From a virus, in the IMG/VR virus record IMGVR_UViG_3300032326_001618, positions 1 through 38,063 of that record: DNA of 38,063 bases, one strand, 5' to 3'. The notes beneath the pieces are model-generated. The model searched no databases, was not told the origin of the DNA, and saw nothing but the letters and a program-made list of their open reading frames with translations. Positions 17,850 to 26,332 of this stretch are shown piece by piece. Every line of letters begins with the position of its first letter. The first letter of the stretch is position 1. The position numbers and the translations under genes were made by a program.

Positions 17850-18830
17850 TTAGTAATCTAACTTCACTCTGATTAATGCTTCTTTAGTAAAATCTTTTAC
17901 TAATGGTTTTGATAATTTAGCTACCGCTAATAATTCGTTATTATCATTATACATACCTACTGTTGTAACGTATGTTTGAGGATTATTAACTAATGTTGTA
18001 TACAATAAATTACCATTAGAATCTATAATAGATGGGTTAGTAGTATAATTGTACTCACCATTTTTTACTCTTGTAAAGAAATAGCGTGCTGAAATTGTTT
18101 CAGATGATTTTAATTGAAAGTTACCACTACCAGTCATTGCAGAGAATAATCTCAAATGATTAAAAGATGTTGTAGAACCTGTGCTATAAGAAAATGCAGG
18201 TGAATCACTACCAGTTAATGCATTAGCATTTAATACTACAATATTAAGATCTGGGAAGAATAAACCATAATATGTTGTAGGAACTCCTGAAGTATAGTAA
18301 GCTCCATTACTTCCACTAATAATATTATAATATCTATTTTCACCAATGAAACGAGTTAAATTTGTAGTACCACTATCATCTGTAAAAAACTCAGATCCAC
18401 TAACACCAGTTAATGTTAAGTTTAAAGAACCAGGTAATAAAGATTCTTTGTAACGAGCTCTAGATATATTAATTACATAAATAGCATTTGATGTAGTTGA
18501 ACCACCGTCAAAACTAAAGTTTGTTGTTTCAGTACCATAAACTAAGTTTCTGTATTGTCCATAAACTACACGTGATGGAGAATATCCAGGAACAGCACTA
18601 TTAATAGGAGCTGATCCAGATCCACTTACGTGACCAAACTGAATGCTAAATTGTACTGATGCAGAAGTAGATAGGGAAAGATTTGAATTGTAAACATCTA
18701 AATAATATTCACTATATCCGCTTTGGGTAAAAAATGAAGATAATGTGTAAGCATCTCCACTCCACAACCCGCGTACTACGGTTTCTGAACTAACTACTGA
18801 ATCTTCTGTATTATATCTTGTAAATGACAT
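17850..18830 (-). CDS. Virion structural protein, probable tail/baseplate
   Basis: A 326-residue Ser/Thr/Tyr/Gly-rich protein without a signal peptide or membrane segment. Its C-terminal part (about 255-326: ARYFFTRVKNGEYNYTTNPS, then MYNDNNELLAVAKLSKP) recurs as a stand-alone protein at 6909-7286. This YNDN..LLAVAK module appears to be a building block of contractile-tail proteins in T4-like environmental phages. It lies between the large stalk gene and another structural gene with gaps of 6 and 13 nt. Exact position in the virion is unknown. Confidence 0.7.
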   Translation of the reverse strand: MSFTRYNTEDSVVSSETVVRGLWSGDAYTLSSFFTQSGYSEYYLDVYNSNLSLSTSASVQFSIQFGHVSGSGSAPINSAVPGYSPSRVVYGQYRNLVYGTETTNFSFDGGSTTSNAIYVINISRARYKESLLPGSLNLTLTGVSGSEFFTDDSGTTNLTRFIGENRYYNIISGSNGAYYTSGVPTTYYGLFFPDLNIVVLNANALTGSDSPAFSYSTGSTTSFNHLRLFSAMTGSGNFQLKSSETISARYFFTRVKNGEYNYTTNPSIIDSNGNLLYTTLVNNPQTYVTTVGMYNDNNELLAVAKLSKPLVKDFTKEALIRVKLDY

Positions 18831-18843
18831 TGTTTATATTATT

Positions 18844-19509
18844 TTAAACTGTGGCTACTTTTTGGATGTTTAAAGGAATAGTAATTCTAGCACCACTATC
18901 TCTACCAATAACGGTAAGTGTAGTTGTTAATGTAGACAAACTTGTTCCAAATAAAGTATTAATTGTAGTACCTGTTATTGTAAATGAAGTACCAATTTGG
19001 CTTGATGATAATACAGCACCTGAAGTTGTGTTTAAACCTGTAATTCCTGGTGTTGTTACTGTGATACCTGTTCCTGCGAATGAAGATAATAATCTTGAAT
19101 CAGAAACAGTTACAATATATCCGTTTGTTTCAAATGTACTTGTAGCACCTAAGTAATTAAGCGTTTGTGGAGTAATTGTTAATGAAGCTCCTTGACGCAA
19201 TGATATACTAGTATATCCAATGTTAACAACAGGTAAACGTGATGTACCACGAGGTAGTGTTACTAACTTATAACGCATAATTTGCGTGTCTTCAGGAAAT
19301 GCTTCAATTACAGGCATATTTTCAATTGCTTCACCATAGTAAGCAGATCCTGATGGGTGATTTGGATTATACAAAGTATAATCAATTTCATCATCAGCTA
19401 ATGAAAACTGTGTGATTTGAAATGAACCATCATTACGAGCCAATAATTCGCGGCCCTTAGTGGTTAGTATTGCGTCTACAGTTACTGTTGTAGGATTTAA
19501 AATTGCCAT
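18844..19509 (-). CDS. Virion structural protein with N-terminal ILTTKGRELLARNDGSF segment
   Basis: A 221-residue protein. Residues 12-50 (ILTTKGRELLARNDGSF, then ITQFSLADDEIDY) form a conserved-looking segment that I associate with structural proteins of T4-like environmental phages, but I cannot name it. The C-terminal two thirds are Thr/Ser/Val-rich with a repetitive beta pattern, resembling an Ig-like domain. It starts a set of structural genes preceded by an ATATTTATA motif. Likely a baseplate or tail-tip component. Confidence 0.65.
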   Translation of the reverse strand: MAILNPTTVTVDAILTTKGRELLARNDGSFQITQFSLADDEIDYTLYNPNHPSGSAYYGEAIENMPVIEAFPEDTQIMRYKLVTLPRGTSRLPVVNIGYTSISLRQGASLTITPQTLNYLGATSTFETNGYIVTVSDSRLLSSFAGTGITVTTPGITGLNTTSGAVLSSSQIGTSFTITGTTINTLFGTSLSTLTTTLTVIGRDSGARITIPLNIQKVATV

Positions 19510-19530
19510 AATTCTTTATGTTGTATATAC

Positions 19531-19539
19531 TATAAATAT
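19531..19539 (-). promoter_or_regulatory. ATATTTATA motif before structural gene 18844-19509
   Basis: Coding-strand ATATTTATAG, ending 21 nt before the ATG and in the 46-bp gap after the 1467-residue protein. This spacing would suit a phage promoter with a short leader. Confidence 0.45.
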
Positions 19540-19555
19540 ATTAAATTGTTAATTT

Positions 19556-22500
19556 TTAAACGGTGTTTATTGTTATTCCTGATTGGTTTGATAATATTTT
19601 TGATTTAACCTGTCTAGTTATTGTATCAATGTTTTTTAACACATCTGGTGATAGGTTATCAGGTATTACAAACCCATATGACGTAGTACCATCTTCTTTA
19701 TCAAAAGATAAGTTAATATTTGTTTCATCTGGTAGCTTAGATAATAGTAATAAGGTACTTACTGTTGTGTTTGTGTAAGATCCTGTTAGGGCTAAATTAC
19801 TAACTAAATTTGGTGTTACTCTTAAATTTAATCTACTTGAAGTATCAAATGATATATTATTAACATTTAACTCTTGATATTGAGTATTATTATTATAATA
19901 AACTAGAAGTGTATCTCCAACCTTAGGTGAAAAAGTATAATCAGTATTACCATAACGTCCGTGTAAACCTACAGAACTTGTAGCAGGTAAATATAAGTAA
20001 TCAGTGAATCCAGATAAACTTTGGTTAAGTACTAAAGTATCAACACCATTAGTTGTTTGAATAAATTGAGCTGCAGAACTAGTAGCAAAAGGATTAATTC
20101 CAGAAGATGCTAAAGAGTTTCTTAAACCATCAAATACAGTTCCTTCACCTGTACGTGTTAAAGAAGCTGTAAAATTATTACTTGATAAAGCAAATTGTCT
20201 TAATTGAAAATATATTTGATCACCTGGATTAAAGTCTCTAAATGAACTTGTAGTATTAAATACAAGAGTAGTACCTAAAACTCCTGGTGTTGAGTTAAAA
20301 GTTAGAGTTTGTGATGCTAAATTTACATTATTGAAAGTTGAACCTGATACTACTATATCAAACTTATAAGTTACACTTTGAGATGTTGTTGGAAACTGAA
20401 CGCTAATTCCAAAATTAGCTGAAAAGGCCATATTGGCATTTTGAGGTACACTATAAGTAGGGAAATTATTCACAAAATTAGTAGATCCTGTAAATCTAAA
20501 GTTAGAATAGAAATTATTACCTCTTGTAAAGTTTTCATCAATTACATCAAAAACAGGATATATACTACTTGTTCCATTAGTTATATTAGAACCTGTATAT
20601 CTTAAAGGAACACTACCACTTATAAAGAATCCACTATTATTAAGATGCATCAAAATAGAATTACCTTTACCAACATATTGGAAATATAATTTTTGATCAG
20701 ATCCACTATAATATAACATTGGATGGTATGAATAACCACTATCAAAAATAGTTTTAGGACCATCTGTTGTTTTTTGGTCACTATATTGTTGGTTATCAAA
20801 TTGAGCTACAATAGCGTTTTTCCCAAGTTTAAAAGTATTTTGAATTTCAATCCAATGGTTATCAGATGTATTTTCTGGTGATTGATTTAATTCTGTTAAG
20901 CTACCACTTTCATCAACTAGATATTTTAAAGCAGTTGTATTACGAAGAGGTAAAAAAGAACTACTTACTATTTGTGTAAATAATCCAAATTTTTTCACGT
21001 AATGATCAATAGCAGCTGTTTTACCAAATGACTTATCTCCATCATATGTTGCTGATGCTGAAGTGTATGTGTTATAATTTAAACTAGAAACTTTAACTCC
21101 ATCATAACGTGGTAAGTTGTATGAATCTAAAGATAAATAAGAATCTTGTAATGATGCTGTTGATAAAATATTTATAGATCCTAAACCAACATATCCATTA
21201 CTGCCTGAAACTTCTAATATTCTTCTTGATTTTGAAGAAATACTATCAGGTACATTATTTAATAATACATTAAAATCAGAATGGATAAAGGTATTATTAT
21301 TTATACTTTGACTAATACTGTTAGCTGCATTCCATGAAGAGGTATCATATAAATAAGGATTATAGTTACTCGCTACAAAATAATTATTATATATATCAAC
21401 TATACTACCGCTAATTTCACCTGTATAGTAATCAAACTTATCACCAGCTAAATTATTGTAATATAGATCGTAAATAGGTTCTATTATTGGGCCTGTAATT
21501 TCTCCATCTTTTACAATTTCATTACTTGTGTTATTTGGACGAGCATAAGACCATTTATTCCTTTCTAAAACAGGAGAATTAATAGTGATACCTGTAGAAA
21601 GACTAGTTCTTGCAGGAACATAATCTTCTAACATCTTAAACATTGAATTATCGAAAAACTGAACTAAACGGATAAATCCATTATAGTCCATTAAGGATCC
21701 TGTAAATCCAGGATATGATCCAGTTCCTCCAAAGTATATATTTCTTTGAATAATTAAATCATTATATGAACCACTATAAATTTGTCTAGGATCACCTATA
21801 AAATTATCTAAAATCCAGTTTGGATTATTAGATGAAATTGATTTAGAAATATAGGTGTCAATTTGACTTTGTGGAGAAAAAGAAATATCAACATAATGTT
21901 CATCTGCTGTTCTAAAATTAGAAGAGGCTGTTGTGTATTGAAGTACACTAGTATATGGTGATAAAACACTACCAGAAGTACCATTTACACTTGCAGTAAT
22001 ATTATTAATAATTCTAACTTTATCATTATTATAACCTGCTAACAATCCTGTTTTTGTAGAACCTCCAAACTCTTTTACATTTAAAATACTGCTTGTAACA
22101 GCACTACCTGTAGGAGTATAAAAAGTTGAACCTGAAATTGTGTAATAGTCTTGGTTTAATATACCAAATGTAGAAAGTAATGTTCTTAAACCAGCAACAG
22201 TACCTTTACGTTGTAATAATAAAGGTAAGTTATGGTAAATACGTTTATAAGATTCTGCTAAAATATCTTTTTTAGGAATGTTATTAATATAACTTCCAGT
22301 AGCAGAAAAATCATTTAATGAACCACTATAACTAGCACTTCCTGTATTAGCACCTATTAAATAATTAGCAATATTTTGATTACCAAAACTGTTAAATATA
22401 CTTATCCCTAAAGATTGTAACATATTGTATACAACATCCTTAGAAATACCTATTTCTAGATTATTATTAGATAAAGTTATACTTGGTATTGATTGAATAT

Positions 22501-23959
22501 AAATCCAAATATTATCAAAAAACTGACCCATCATGTTCAAGAAGGTCACATAATTGTCGTTTGCTGGATCATCTACTACATAGCCTGGTACTGAGTATTT
22601 AAAGTAGTTAACATTAGTTAAATCATAATCTTCAGCATGTGATGTGGAAGAAGAGTACCAAGTAGAAACCACTGATGATGTAGTTGGTTGGAGTTGATAT
22701 GGTTTAGAGTTATTTGCTTTTGGATAAGGAGTAATACCAAATCTATCACTTGAAACTAAACTACCTGATTCAAAATATAAAAAATTCTCAAATCCATCAA
22801 AATTTGAAATAATATTATTAATACTAGAAGATAATGTGTTTATTTCTGTTTGAAGACTACTTGAAAAACTACCTGAAATACTTCCACTAATTGAAGTATA
22901 AGTTGGATAAAGTGCTATTAAGTTATTATAGTTTTCGATCTGTTGTACCTTGGTAAAAAAGTTATTTACACGAGATAAAGCCGATCCAAAAGTTACAAAA
23001 CTTGGAAATCCACTTTCAGTTCCTGTATTTCCACCATAATTAATATTAATATCAATACTTTGAGAAGCATTTAATTTGAATAATCCTTCTTCATCATTAG
23101 AAAAATTATTTAAATAAGGAGAATCAGTTGAGTTAAGTCCAAATCTTGATAAATTACTAAAATTAGGACCTCTTAAAATGCTACCCGTTGGGGCGGATAG
23201 TAAAGCATCTAAATTAATATCAAAAACATATGGTGTAGAAATTTCTTCTACAACCCATAAAGATGATTTATCAGAAATACTATCATCTAATTCATTATAT
23301 AATTTAAACAATATTTCATAACCCGTATCAGCTCTATTTAAAACAACATTAGTAACAAGTTCTTGTATATTGTTTCCAAAATTTAAAAGAAATGGGTCAA
23401 AAAGTGAAGATGAGTCGTATGAATTAATTAAAGCAAGAGAACCTGTTTCAATTTGATTATCTGTTAGTACTACAGATCCAACTCTAATTTCAGTTCTATC
23501 AGGAGATATTTCTTTAATAAATAATTCTGCTGATGGGTAACTTGAAATTTTATTTTTAAATATGTTATATTGAACCTTAAACTCACCCGATGTATATCCT
23601 AAATTTAATAAATCCTGTACTGGATCTATTTCAATTACAGGGTAGGTAGAAGATGTAGTATTTGTATTAGAAGTAGTTCCTACTTCAGCTCCAGTTGCTG
23701 TAGTGTTAGTAGTATTAGTTTCAGGGGTAACTCCTGGATTTAATGATAAATCTGAGGGTAATTTGTAACTACGGTAGTTATAATTATTATCTAATGGATT
23801 ATCAGTAACATCATATACATGATATTCTATATAATCTTTGAAAGGGTCAAAGTTTTTTGTAATATTTAAAGAAGTAATTAACCTTAAGTCATCAGTTGTA
23901 TAACGTGATACTTGAGTTGTACTTAAAATACTTCCTACTATTTTGATGTTTTCTGCCAT
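19556..23959 (-). CDS. Giant virion structural protein (1467 aa), baseplate-type
   Basis: The longest protein of the window, rich in Ser, Asn, Tyr and Gly and free of membrane segments. An internal region at about 566-600 (YKRIYHNLPLLLQRKGTVAGLRTLLSTFGI in part) resembles the LP-LL-x-x-KGT-x-x-GLR motif of tail protein I-like baseplate proteins, followed by a long region of SGS-containing strands. A segment near 1035-1080 (WIEIQNTFKLGKNAIVAQFD) looks like a lectin-type beta sandwich. Size and place next to gp6-like and DNRLRE-like genes suggest a baseplate wedge protein of gp7 type, but I see no convincing gp7 match. There is a 46-bp gap before the next gene. Confidence 0.7.
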   Translation of the reverse strand: MAENIKIVGSILSTTQVSRYTTDDLRLITSLNITKNFDPFKDYIEYHVYDVTDNPLDNNYNYRSYKLPSDLSLNPGVTPETNTTNTTATGAEVGTTSNTNTTSSTYPVIEIDPVQDLLNLGYTSGEFKVQYNIFKNKISSYPSAELFIKEISPDRTEIRVGSVVLTDNQIETGSLALINSYDSSSLFDPFLLNFGNNIQELVTNVVLNRADTGYEILFKLYNELDDSISDKSSLWVVEEISTPYVFDINLDALLSAPTGSILRGPNFSNLSRFGLNSTDSPYLNNFSNDEEGLFKLNASQSIDININYGGNTGTESGFPSFVTFGSALSRVNNFFTKVQQIENYNNLIALYPTYTSISGSISGSFSSSLQTEINTLSSSINNIISNFDGFENFLYFESGSLVSSDRFGITPYPKANNSKPYQLQPTTSSVVSTWYSSSTSHAEDYDLTNVNYFKYSVPGYVVDDPANDNYVTFLNMMGQFFDNIWIYIQSIPSITLSNNNLEIGISKDVVYNMLQSLGISIFNSFGNQNIANYLIGANTGSASYSGSLNDFSATGSYINNIPKKDILAESYKRIYHNLPLLLQRKGTVAGLRTLLSTFGILNQDYYTISGSTFYTPTGSAVTSSILNVKEFGGSTKTGLLAGYNNDKVRIINNITASVNGTSGSVLSPYTSVLQYTTASSNFRTADEHYVDISFSPQSQIDTYISKSISSNNPNWILDNFIGDPRQIYSGSYNDLIIQRNIYFGGTGSYPGFTGSLMDYNGFIRLVQFFDNSMFKMLEDYVPARTSLSTGITINSPVLERNKWSYARPNNTSNEIVKDGEITGPIIEPIYDLYYNNLAGDKFDYYTGEISGSIVDIYNNYFVASNYNPYLYDTSSWNAANSISQSINNNTFIHSDFNVLLNNVPDSISSKSRRILEVSGSNGYVGLGSINILSTASLQDSYLSLDSYNLPRYDGVKVSSLNYNTYTSASATYDGDKSFGKTAAIDHYVKKFGLFTQIVSSSFLPLRNTTALKYLVDESGSLTELNQSPENTSDNHWIEIQNTFKLGKNAIVAQFDNQQYSDQKTTDGPKTIFDSGYSYHPMLYYSGSDQKLYFQYVGKGNSILMHLNNSGFFISGSVPLRYTGSNITNGTSSIYPVFDVIDENFTRGNNFYSNFRFTGSTNFVNNFPTYSVPQNANMAFSANFGISVQFPTTSQSVTYKFDIVVSGSTFNNVNLASQTLTFNSTPGVLGTTLVFNTTSSFRDFNPGDQIYFQLRQFALSSNNFTASLTRTGEGTVFDGLRNSLASSGINPFATSSAAQFIQTTNGVDTLVLNQSLSGFTDYLYLPATSSVGLHGRYGNTDYTFSPKVGDTLLVYYNNNTQYQELNVNNISFDTSSRLNLRVTPNLVSNLALTGSYTNTTVSTLLLLSKLPDETNINLSFDKEDGTTSYGFVIPDNLSPDVLKNIDTITRQVKSKILSNQSGITINTV

Positions 23960-23965
23960 TTATAC

Positions 23966-24316
23966 TTACTGTAGTAAAGATTGTTCTCTAATTGTTGTTA
24001 CTGTTGTTTGTATATCCAATAATTGTTGTCTTAATGAAGTAATTTCATCTAACAATGCTTGAACATCCGTATCATCTATTCTTACATTTAATGTTCCTGC
24101 TATTCTTTCTAATAATTGTCTTAATACATCTTCTGGGATTACACCATATAATGAATCGAATAGAGCTAAAAAATCTTCTAATGTGAAAGTAGGAGCAGCA
24201 TCTAATTGTGCAGCGGCATCTGTACTTGCAGGTGGAAGTTGATTAAATTGTCTATTAACTACTTTATCAAAAGCATCTTTATCAAAGACTGTTTTTTCTA
24301 ATGGTATACGAGACAT
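23966..24316 (-). CDS. Small coiled-coil protein of the baseplate block
   Basis: A 116-residue acidic protein. The N-terminal third is polar; residues 42-70 form a helix (TFTLEDFLALFDSLYGVIPEDVLRQLLERI) and residues 80-116 form a probable coiled coil (ALLDEITSLRQQLLDIQTTV). No family recognised. It shares its start with the stop of the DNRLRE-like gene (1-bp overlap) and is 6 nt from the giant structural gene. I infer an assembly factor or a small structural subunit of the tail. Confidence 0.55.
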   Translation of the reverse strand: MSRIPLEKTVFDKDAFDKVVNRQFNQLPPASTDAAAQLDAAPTFTLEDFLALFDSLYGVIPEDVLRQLLERIAGTLNVRIDDTDVQALLDEITSLRQQLLDIQTTVTTIREQSLLQ

Positions 24317-25425
24317 TATCTTATAACTTTAAAATAGTAATTATTATCAGATACAATTGTTTCTCCTGTTGAAAGTACAGTTTTAAATAATAATTTATAA
24401 TAACGTTCAGGTTCTAAACCATTCATGTAAACATCAAAATAATTACCTGTTGAATCACAACTAATCTTAGTGTAATTCATGTCGTAATCTACGACAATTT
24501 CTTCGGTATCCAAGTCCTTTATTGACCAATATGAAGAAGATGGTAAAGCTTTATTTACAAGATAATTTGAAGTTGTTCTAAATTCTCTAGTAGGATATGT
24601 ATCTCTTGCATTTACTCTAAAACGTTGAACTGAATCTTGTTGAAATTCACCTTTATTATTACCTAATGTAGTTACAAATAAACTAGAGCTAACTACAGAT
24701 AAAGATCCTGTGTTATATAATGAATCATCCCATCTAATTTCTAAACATGGAGGATATATTGTATGAGTATTGTTAGAAAAATATTTTGTTTCAAATGAAG
24801 ATGCTGATGGGTTAAATTCTATAGATGATGAATGCTTTAATAAAAAACCGCTATTTGCTATAGAACCACTATACCAAGCTTTCACCGTATTTGTTACTAA
24901 TAATTCAATATCTTTAGAAGTATTATTGCTAAAAGATTGAGTTGATCTATATAAAGAACCGGTGTACCATAACCCACCACCTAATGTTCCTCCTACTTTA
25001 TAAGAACCTGTTGTACCTGTTGGGAAATTACCATTAACCCACCATGGAGTAGTGCCATCAACTGAATCTCTATATTGCCAGCTAGCTCCATCTGTTGTAG
25101 CAGGTGAATTACCTAATTTACCACTACCTACATTCCAGCTTCCTGAAAGTGGGTGACATATTAAATTATAGTCTAATGGTAAAGATGAAGCATCTGCTAA
25201 GTATAATTTTAAATAAGTATCAAAGGTTTTACCTGATACCTTATTTTGTATTATATCTACTATTTGAGATGTAGGAAATTGTATAGCACCACGTGATACT
25301 TCATTAGTACCATCAACGGTATAAAATGTACTAAGCTCTATTATTTCATCTAAACCCGTATTAGTTGTTGGGTAAAATGAATACAGAGTAGCACTTTTTT
25401 CAGGAAATATTTTATATATAGCCAT
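24316..25425 (-). CDS. DNRLRE-like beta-sandwich tail protein
   Basis: A 369-residue protein. The first two thirds follow the DNRLRE/CBM-like pattern: RGAIQFPTSQIVDII (an R-x-x-I-x-F start), a TYLKLYLADASSLPLDYNL strand, a SGSWNVGSGK turn, a W-rich segment and then DIELLVTNTVKAWYSGSIANSGFLLKHSS. The last 100 residues look like a fibronectin-type fold (EPERYYKLLFKTVLSTG). It has no enzyme motif. Position just before the giant structural protein suggests a baseplate or fibre-attachment role. Function inferred from fold likeness only. Confidence 0.65.
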   Translation of the reverse strand: MAIYKIFPEKSATLYSFYPTTNTGLDEIIELSTFYTVDGTNEVSRGAIQFPTSQIVDIIQNKVSGKTFDTYLKLYLADASSLPLDYNLICHPLSGSWNVGSGKLGNSPATTDGASWQYRDSVDGTTPWWVNGNFPTGTTGSYKVGGTLGGGLWYTGSLYRSTQSFSNNTSKDIELLVTNTVKAWYSGSIANSGFLLKHSSSIEFNPSASSFETKYFSNNTHTIYPPCLEIRWDDSLYNTGSLSVVSSSLFVTTLGNNKGEFQQDSVQRFRVNARDTYPTREFRTTSNYLVNKALPSSSYWSIKDLDTEEIVVDYDMNYTKISCDSTGNYFDVYMNGLEPERYYKLLFKTVLSTGETIVSDNNYYFKVIR

Positions 25426-25442
25426 AATTAGTAATTACTACA

Positions 25443-25451
25443 TATAAATAT
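25443..25451 (-). promoter_or_regulatory. ATATTTATA motif before the DNRLRE-like gene
   Basis: Coding-strand ATATTTATATG, ending 17 nt before the ATG and just after the endolysin-like gene. It would allow separate transcription of the tail block from the lysis-type enzyme. Confidence 0.45.
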
Positions 25452-25469
25452 GTTAACTACCAAACTATT

Positions 25470-26312
25470 TTATGCCAACAGATGGTAATATTCTTTAAAG
25501 TGTTTAATACGATCTGGTAATCCTATCGTACCTCCATTAACACGTTTAGTAATTGACGTAACAACTGCATCAGTTGCACCGCCATCTGCCATCTTGTGTA
25601 AGTTGTTCTTAGTAAAGAACCAAGCTGCTGATAATAATGCATATTGTGATGCTACTAAATCAGGATTGATTGTCATATCAACACCAATTGATTTACCAAA
25701 TGCTGTATAGTTATCTTTACCAGTTAATTGGATATAACCACGTCCTCTAAATTTGTAACCATCACCACTTGCTTCAGAACCATTACCCATTCTATTAGAG
25801 TAAACTTTATTAGCGATTTTTTGTGGATTTCTATTATAAGGAGCAGCTGCTGCTTCTGTTGGAAAATATTTTTTAAATATACCATTTAAACCTTTTGCAG
25901 AGTAATTTAGGTTTTCTTGTGTTAAACGGAAACCACCTGATTCATGACCACATTGAGCTAAAAAGTGTGCTAAACGTAAAGGAGTATTAATACCAAACTT
26001 AGCTGCAGTATCAGGAATCATTGCTATTACAGCGTCAGGAATATGTCCTTTTAATTTATCTAATTTTAAACCACCTGTATTAGCTACAGGAGCAGGAGTT
26101 GGAGCAACAACAGGAGTTGGTGCCGATTCAGTATTCATTATTTTATTCCAAGTAGTATCACCTACAATTCCATCGGCTGTAAGACCGTTTTTTGCTTGCC
26201 ATTCTTTTACTGCCGTTTCTGTTTTAGGACCAAAGTTTCCAATTGCTTCAATACCTAACTTCGCTTGTAATAACTTTACATTTTCGTTATTATCACCTTT
26301 TTTTAACAACAT
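25470..26312 (-). CDS. GH19 muramidase/chitinase-type endolysin with peptidoglycan-binding domain
   Basis: A 280-residue protein with a peptidoglycan-binding domain (residues about 3-60, NVKLLQAKLG with GDTTWNKIM at the end), a Pro/Ala/Val linker (61-80) and a GH19 catalytic domain (85-280). The likely catalytic residues are E124 in QCGHESGG and E133 in TQENLNYS; GRGYIQLTGKDNYT is the substrate-cleft segment. GH19 phage enzymes cut glycan chains of peptidoglycan. No signal peptide, so it would need a holin or be carried by the virion. Its place inside the baseplate genes suggests a role in entry as well as or instead of lysis. The spike protein has no lysozyme domain, so this enzyme may replace it. 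Confidence 0.88.
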   Translation of the reverse strand: MLLKKGDNNENVKLLQAKLGIEAIGNFGPKTETAVKEWQAKNGLTADGIVGDTTWNKIMNTESAPTPVVAPTPAPVANTGGLKLDKLKGHIPDAVIAMIPDTAAKFGINTPLRLAHFLAQCGHESGGFRLTQENLNYSAKGLNGIFKKYFPTEAAAAPYNRNPQKIANKVYSNRMGNGSEASGDGYKFRGRGYIQLTGKDNYTAFGKSIGVDMTINPDLVASQYALLSAAWFFTKNNLHKMADGGATDAVVTSITKRVNGGTIGLPDRIKHFKEYYHLLA

Positions 26313-26332
26313 ATCTTTTAATTTTTAATTTT

